A DNA stretch of 64,000 nt from Nymphaea colorata (taxonomy: Eukaryota > Streptophyta > Magnoliopsida > Nymphaeales > Nymphaeaceae). The DNA lies in the NCBI RefSeq assembly GCF_008831285.2, contig NC_045139.1, positions 28,623,206 through 28,687,205 of the forward strand. The letters are read 5' to 3'. The notes beneath the pieces are model-generated. The model had not been told where the DNA came from. It worked only from the letters and a program-made list of their open reading frames with translations, and made no database searches. This document shows positions 59,633-64,000 of this stretch, piece by piece; the first letter of the stretch is position 1, and every line of letters starts with the position of its first letter. Made by a program: the position numbers and the translations under genes.

Positions 59633-61160
59633 GGAAATGTTGCTCTTTGGGTATGATTGTTTCCTTTACGATGAAATGTGAGAGGCAAAAAATTGGATGA
59701 AATCAATGGGCGCTGTTCTAATTATTAAGTGAGAGGATGTATAAAAAGGGATGAGGTGTAAATGATACGTGATCGCCTCATTATGTTCGCAAAAGAAGCG
59801 ACGTACCCCATACAAGAGGACGGGAAGCATTCCTGCGTGACCTGGGAACTGCTGAAGGATTTTGATGAGGCAACATGCCCACCATCAAGTTAAAAATGTG
59901 AATTAGATGCAGATTTAAAAAATGAGAGATTGGTTGACATGACCAATGCATGACCAACTAGATGCATTGGTATAATAGCAAGTTTTAGGAGGTAGTGCGA
60001 GAGACAAAAGGAATGACAGTGAAAAAGCAAGCAATACTTGAAAAGCGCAAGAGTATGATGAGAATCGTTAACTAAATCTTCGACTATTTAAGGCGTATTA
60101 TTCAATTCAGTGTAGAAATGTCATGTTGTCTTCATCATTTTGAGATCGGATGGGGAAGCTGCTCAATTTTGAGTGATGAAAAATGCCACAATCTTTTCTT
60201 GAAAAGAGTCATGAAGACCCTTCCCGTCTTCTTGTAGAATTTGATCATGAAGCATGACATAAGGAGCATATCAAGAATTTTTTAGAAAAAAAATATTTCC
60301 ATACAGTTAATTCGAAATAGGGTTGAAAAGATACGATGAACCCCATACAACAAGAGGGGAAGCAGTGCCATGAGACCTAGGAACTGCTCAAGTATCTTGA
60401 TGAGACAGCGGTCCCCTCCATCGGGCTTAAAAATGTGAATTGCTTGCAATTAAAACAAATGGCTGGCTCGTTGTGGTGGGAAAGGGGTGGATGCTGCATG
60501 TGGAAGTACTTTCTTGACGAATAGAGATGAACAAACACAGACCTTGTTTGAGATTGTTATTGACAATTGTGTGCATCTTCCCTTTTTGTCTTGGCAAGGG
60601 AGAGTGAGACATATAGCTTAATGAGCGCTCAAGGAATGAGATGTAAATGATAAGTGATCGTCTTATCATGAGCGCAATATAAACGACAAACCCAATACAA
60701 CTAGAGGGGAAGCAGTCCTGCGAGACCTGGGAACTGCACAAAGCTGTTGATGTAGCAACGTTCTCACCGTCATGTAAAAAATGTCTAGTAGATGCAATTG
60801 TAATAAATGGCTGATCGGTTGACACAATCAATGCATGGCCAACTAGATGCATCAGTATAATGGTCAGTTTTAGGACATTATGTGTTTGATAAAAGGCTTG
60901 ACAACAGAAAATATGCAATATTTGAAAAGCGCCAGAACATGATGAAAATTGTTAACTACACGTTCGACTACTTAACGTCTATTTTTCACTGTAGAAACGT
61001 CATGCCTCCTTTAGCATTTTGAGACAAGGTGGTGGAGCTGCTCAATTTTCACTGATGAAAAGTGCTATAAGTTTTTCTTGAAAAAGGTGTTGAAGATCCT
61101 TGATGTCATCTTGATGAATTTTATCTTGAAATATGATATAAGGTGCATATAAGGAATTTT
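59633..61160. repeat. Satellite higher-order unit 2 (A-B-C)
   Basis: Complete unit of 1528 bp, closely similar to unit 1 with scattered substitutions. Confidence 0.9.
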
Positions 61161-62057
61161 GGAAATGTTGCTCTTTGGATATGATTGTTTCCTTTACGAT
61201 GAAAGGTGAGAGGCAAAAAATTGGCTGAAATCAATGGGCGCTGTTGTAATTATTAGGTGAGAGGATTGTTTCAAAAAGATGGAGTGTAAATGATACGTGA
61301 TCGCCTAAGTATGTTCGCAAAAGAAGTGACGTACCCCGTACAAGAGGACGGGAAGCATTCCTGCATGATCTGGGAACTACTGAAGGATCTTGATGAGACA
61401 ACGTGCCCACCATCAAGTTAAAAATGTGAATTAGATGCAGATTTAAAGAATGACTGATTGGTTGATACGACCAATGCATTGCCAACTAGATGCATCGGTA
61501 TAATAGTAAGTTTTATGAGGTAGTGTGAGAGACAAAAGGAATGACAATGAAAAACAAGCAATACGTGAAAAGCGCGATAGTATGATGAGAATCGTTATCT
61601 AAATGTTCGACTATTTAAGGCGTGTTATTCAATTCATTGTAGAAATGTCATGTTGCCTTCATCATTTTGAGACCGGATGGGGAACCTGCTCAATTTTGAC
61701 TGATGAAAAATGCTATAATCTTTTCATGAAAAGGGTCATGAAGACCCTTCCCCTCTTCTTGTAGAATTTTATCATGAAGCATGACATAAGGAGCATATCA
61801 AGAATTGTTTATTAAAAAAATATTTCCATACAGTTCATTCGATAGGGTTGAAAAGATACGATGAACCCAGTACAACTAAAGGGTAAGCAGTGCCATGAGA
61901 CCTAGGAACTGCCCAAGTATCTTGATGTGGCAGCTAGGAACTGCCCAAGTATCTTGATGTGGCAGCGGTCCCCTCCATCAGGCTTAAAAATGTGAATTGC
62001 TTTCTATTAAAGCACTTGGCTGGCTAGTTGTGGTGGGAAAGGAGTGGATGCTGCATG
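61161..62057. repeat. Satellite unit 3, truncated (A-B, C lost)
   Basis: The unit runs through A and B, then jumps at GCTGCATG|TTCTAATT into the A block of the next unit, losing about 744 bases. It also has a 32-bp tandem duplication at 61902-61965. Confidence 0.88.
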
Positions 62058-63496
62058 TTCTAATTAATAAATGAGAGAATGTATAAAAAGGGATGAGGTG
62101 TAAATGATATGTGATCGCCTCATTATGATCGCAAAATTAGCGATGTACCCCGTACAACAAAAGGGGAAGCAGTCCTACGTGACCTGGGAACTGCTGAATG
62201 ATCTTGATGAAGCAACGTGCCCACCATCAAGTTAAAACTGTGAATTTGATGCAGATTTAAAAAATGACTGATTGGTTGACACGACCAATGCATGGCTAAC
62301 TAGATGCATCGGTATAATAGTAATTTTTAGGAGGTAGTGTGAGAGACAAAAGGAATGACAATGAAAAACAAGTAATACCTGAAAAGCGCGGTAGTATGAT
62401 GAGAATCATTAACTAAATGTTTGAACATTTAAGGCGTGTTATTCAATTCAGTATGGAAATGTCATGTTGCCTTCATCATTTTGAGACCGGATGGGAAAGC
62501 TGCTGAATTTTCAGTAATGAAAAATGCTACAATCTTTTCATAAAAAGGGTCATGAAGACCCTTCCCATCTTTTTGTAGAATTTCATCATGAAGCATGACA
62601 TAAGGAGCATATCAAGAATTTTTTAGAAAAAAAAATATTTCCATAGAGTTAATTCGATGGGGTTGAAAAGATACGATGAACCCAATACAACTAGAGGGAA
62701 AGCAGTGCTGTGAGACCTAGGAACTGCTCAAGTATCTTGATGTGGCAGCGGTCCCCTCCATCAGGCTTAAAAATGTGAATTGCTTTCTATTAAAACAATT
62801 GGCTGGCTGGTTGTGGTGGGAAAGGAGCGGATGCTGCATGTGGGAGTACTTTCCTAACGAATAGAGATGAACAAACATAGACTTTGTTTGAGATTATTAT
62901 TGACAATCGTGATCTTGCCTCTGTGTCTTGGCATGGGAGAGTGAGACATATAACTTAATGAATGCTCAAGGAATTAGATGTAAATGATAAGTGATCGTGT
63001 TATCATGAGCGCAATAGAACGATGTACCCCGTACAACTAAAGGTGAAGCAATCATGCGAGGCCTGGGTACTGCTCAAGTATGTTGATGATACAACATCCT
63101 CACCATCATTTGAAAAATGTCAAGTAGACACAATTGTAATAAATGGCTGACCACTTGACACAATCAATGCATTGCCAACTAGATGCACCGGGATAATGGC
63201 CAGTTTTAAGACGTTATGTGTGTGACAAAAGGTTTGACAACAAAAAACATGCAATGCTAGAAAAGTACGAAAACATAATGAAAATTGTTAACTACATGTT
63301 CAGCTACTTAACATGTATTTTTCACTATAGAAATATCATGCCTCCTTCATCATTTTGAGACCAAATGGTGGAGCTGCTCAATTTTCACTGATGAAAAATG
63401 CTACAAGCTTTTCAAGAAGAAGGTTGTGAAGATTCTTGCCATCATCTTTACGAATTTTATCTTGAAATATGATATAAGGTGTATATCAATAATTTT
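62058..63496. repeat. Satellite unit 4 (A-B-C, 5' end lost)
   Basis: It enters at offset 83 of the A block and then runs through A, B and C in normal order. It is more diverged from units 1 and 2 than those are from each other. Confidence 0.88.
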
Positions 63497-64000
63497 GGAA
63501 GGATGCGCTTTGGATATGATTGTTTCCTTTACGATGAAAGGTAAGGCAAGAAATTGGTGGGTGATGTTTTAATTAATAAATAAGAGAATGTATGAAAAGG
63601 GATGAGGTGTAAATGATATGTGATCGCCTCGTTATGAGCGCAAAAGAAGCGATGTACCCCGTACAACACGAGGGGAAGCAGCCTTGCATGGCTTGGGAAT
63701 TGCTCAAGGGTCTTGATGAAGCAACGTGAACACGATCAAGTTAAAAATGTAAATTAGATGCAAATGAAAAAAATGACTGACTGGTTGACACAACCAATGC
63801 ATGACCAACTTGATGCATCAGTATAATGGTCAGTTTTAAGAGGTTGTGTAAGGGACAAAAGGAATGAAAATGAAAAGGATGCAATACTTGAAAAGTGCGA
63901 GAGCATGATGAGAATTGTTAACTAAATGTTCGTCTTGCCTCATGGTCTTGGCACGGGGAGCGAGACATATAACTTAATGAACACTGAAAGAATGAGATGT
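63497..64000. repeat. Satellite unit 5, partial and rearranged (A joined to C)
   Basis: The A block starts normally, but at about 63931 it passes straight into C-block sequence (TCTTGCCTCATGGTCTTGG), skipping B and about 500 bases. The window ends inside it. Confidence 0.85.

Larger units (their letters stand above)
58108..64000. repeat. Higher-order satellite array, period about 1526 bp
   Basis: The anchor GTACCCC(G/A)TAC of sub-unit A occurs at 58278, 59803, 61331, 62145 and 63654; the related anchor of sub-unit B at 58811, 60337, 61862 and 62677; that of sub-unit C at 59161, 60688 and 63024. Intact spacing is 1525-1528. A, B and C share a core (GGGGAAGCAGTCCTGCGAG-like, then CTTGATGAGGCAACG, then AAAAATGTGAATT) and A and C also share a tail beginning TTTTGAGA. 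The order is therefore A-B-C, repeated. No real gene is encoded. The array continues past the window. Confidence 0.95.

Noticed and set aside
58786-60918. Minus-strand open frames of 208 and 163 codons (58786-59412 and 60427-60918)
   Set aside because: They are the same satellite unit read twice and resemble no protein family; other units break the frame.

Overview
The window is nuclear DNA of a flowering plant. Evidence: spliced genes with GT-AG introns, typical plant gene families (R2R3-MYB, single-exon mTERF with an organelle-type leader, plant-type lipoate ligase, small parvulin), a full-length Ty1/copia retrotransposon with an initiator-Met-tRNA type primer site, MITE-like elements, and a long satellite array. 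I do not assign a species.

Layout. 1-17780 holds the 3' part of a large plus-strand gene (nine exons seen, 416 residues) for a membrane-anchored protein resembling plant DnaJ/thioredoxin-fold proteins. Its introns are loaded with mobile DNA: a reverse-oriented non-autonomous LTR element (2594-4356), two copies of an AT-rich repeat, one of them sitting between (TA)n blocks like rice Micron elements (9423-9790), an intact copia element with identical LTRs and a perfect 5-bp target duplication (9894-15243), and a TIR element carrying a 740-bp purine tract (15924-16982). 20655-23094 is a complete parvulin (PIN4/PAR14-type) gene. 25003-25262 is an orphan fragment of an ABCF ATPase. 25641-28657 is a complete lipoate-protein ligase A-like gene. 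31217-33467 (minus) is a complete four-exon R2R3-MYB gene.

33.5-53.2 kb is largely without recognisable coding sequence; it holds a nearly perfect 10 x 40 bp tandem array (36751-37150) upstream of the MYB gene and, towards its end, probable 3'-UTR introns of the next gene. 53219-54202 (minus) is an intact single-exon mTERF gene. From 54.3 kb rightward the DNA becomes repetitive: an A-rich stretch, a roughly 30-bp minisatellite (57258-57745), a degenerate receptor-like kinase fragment, and from 58108 to the window end a higher-order satellite with a period of about 1526 bp made of three related sub-units, including two copies with internal deletions.

The genes do not form a functional cluster; they are independent housekeeping or regulatory loci. 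The most notable content is in the repeats. Exons were placed by splice signals, preserved reading frame across junctions and family resemblance recalled from memory; no search could be run.
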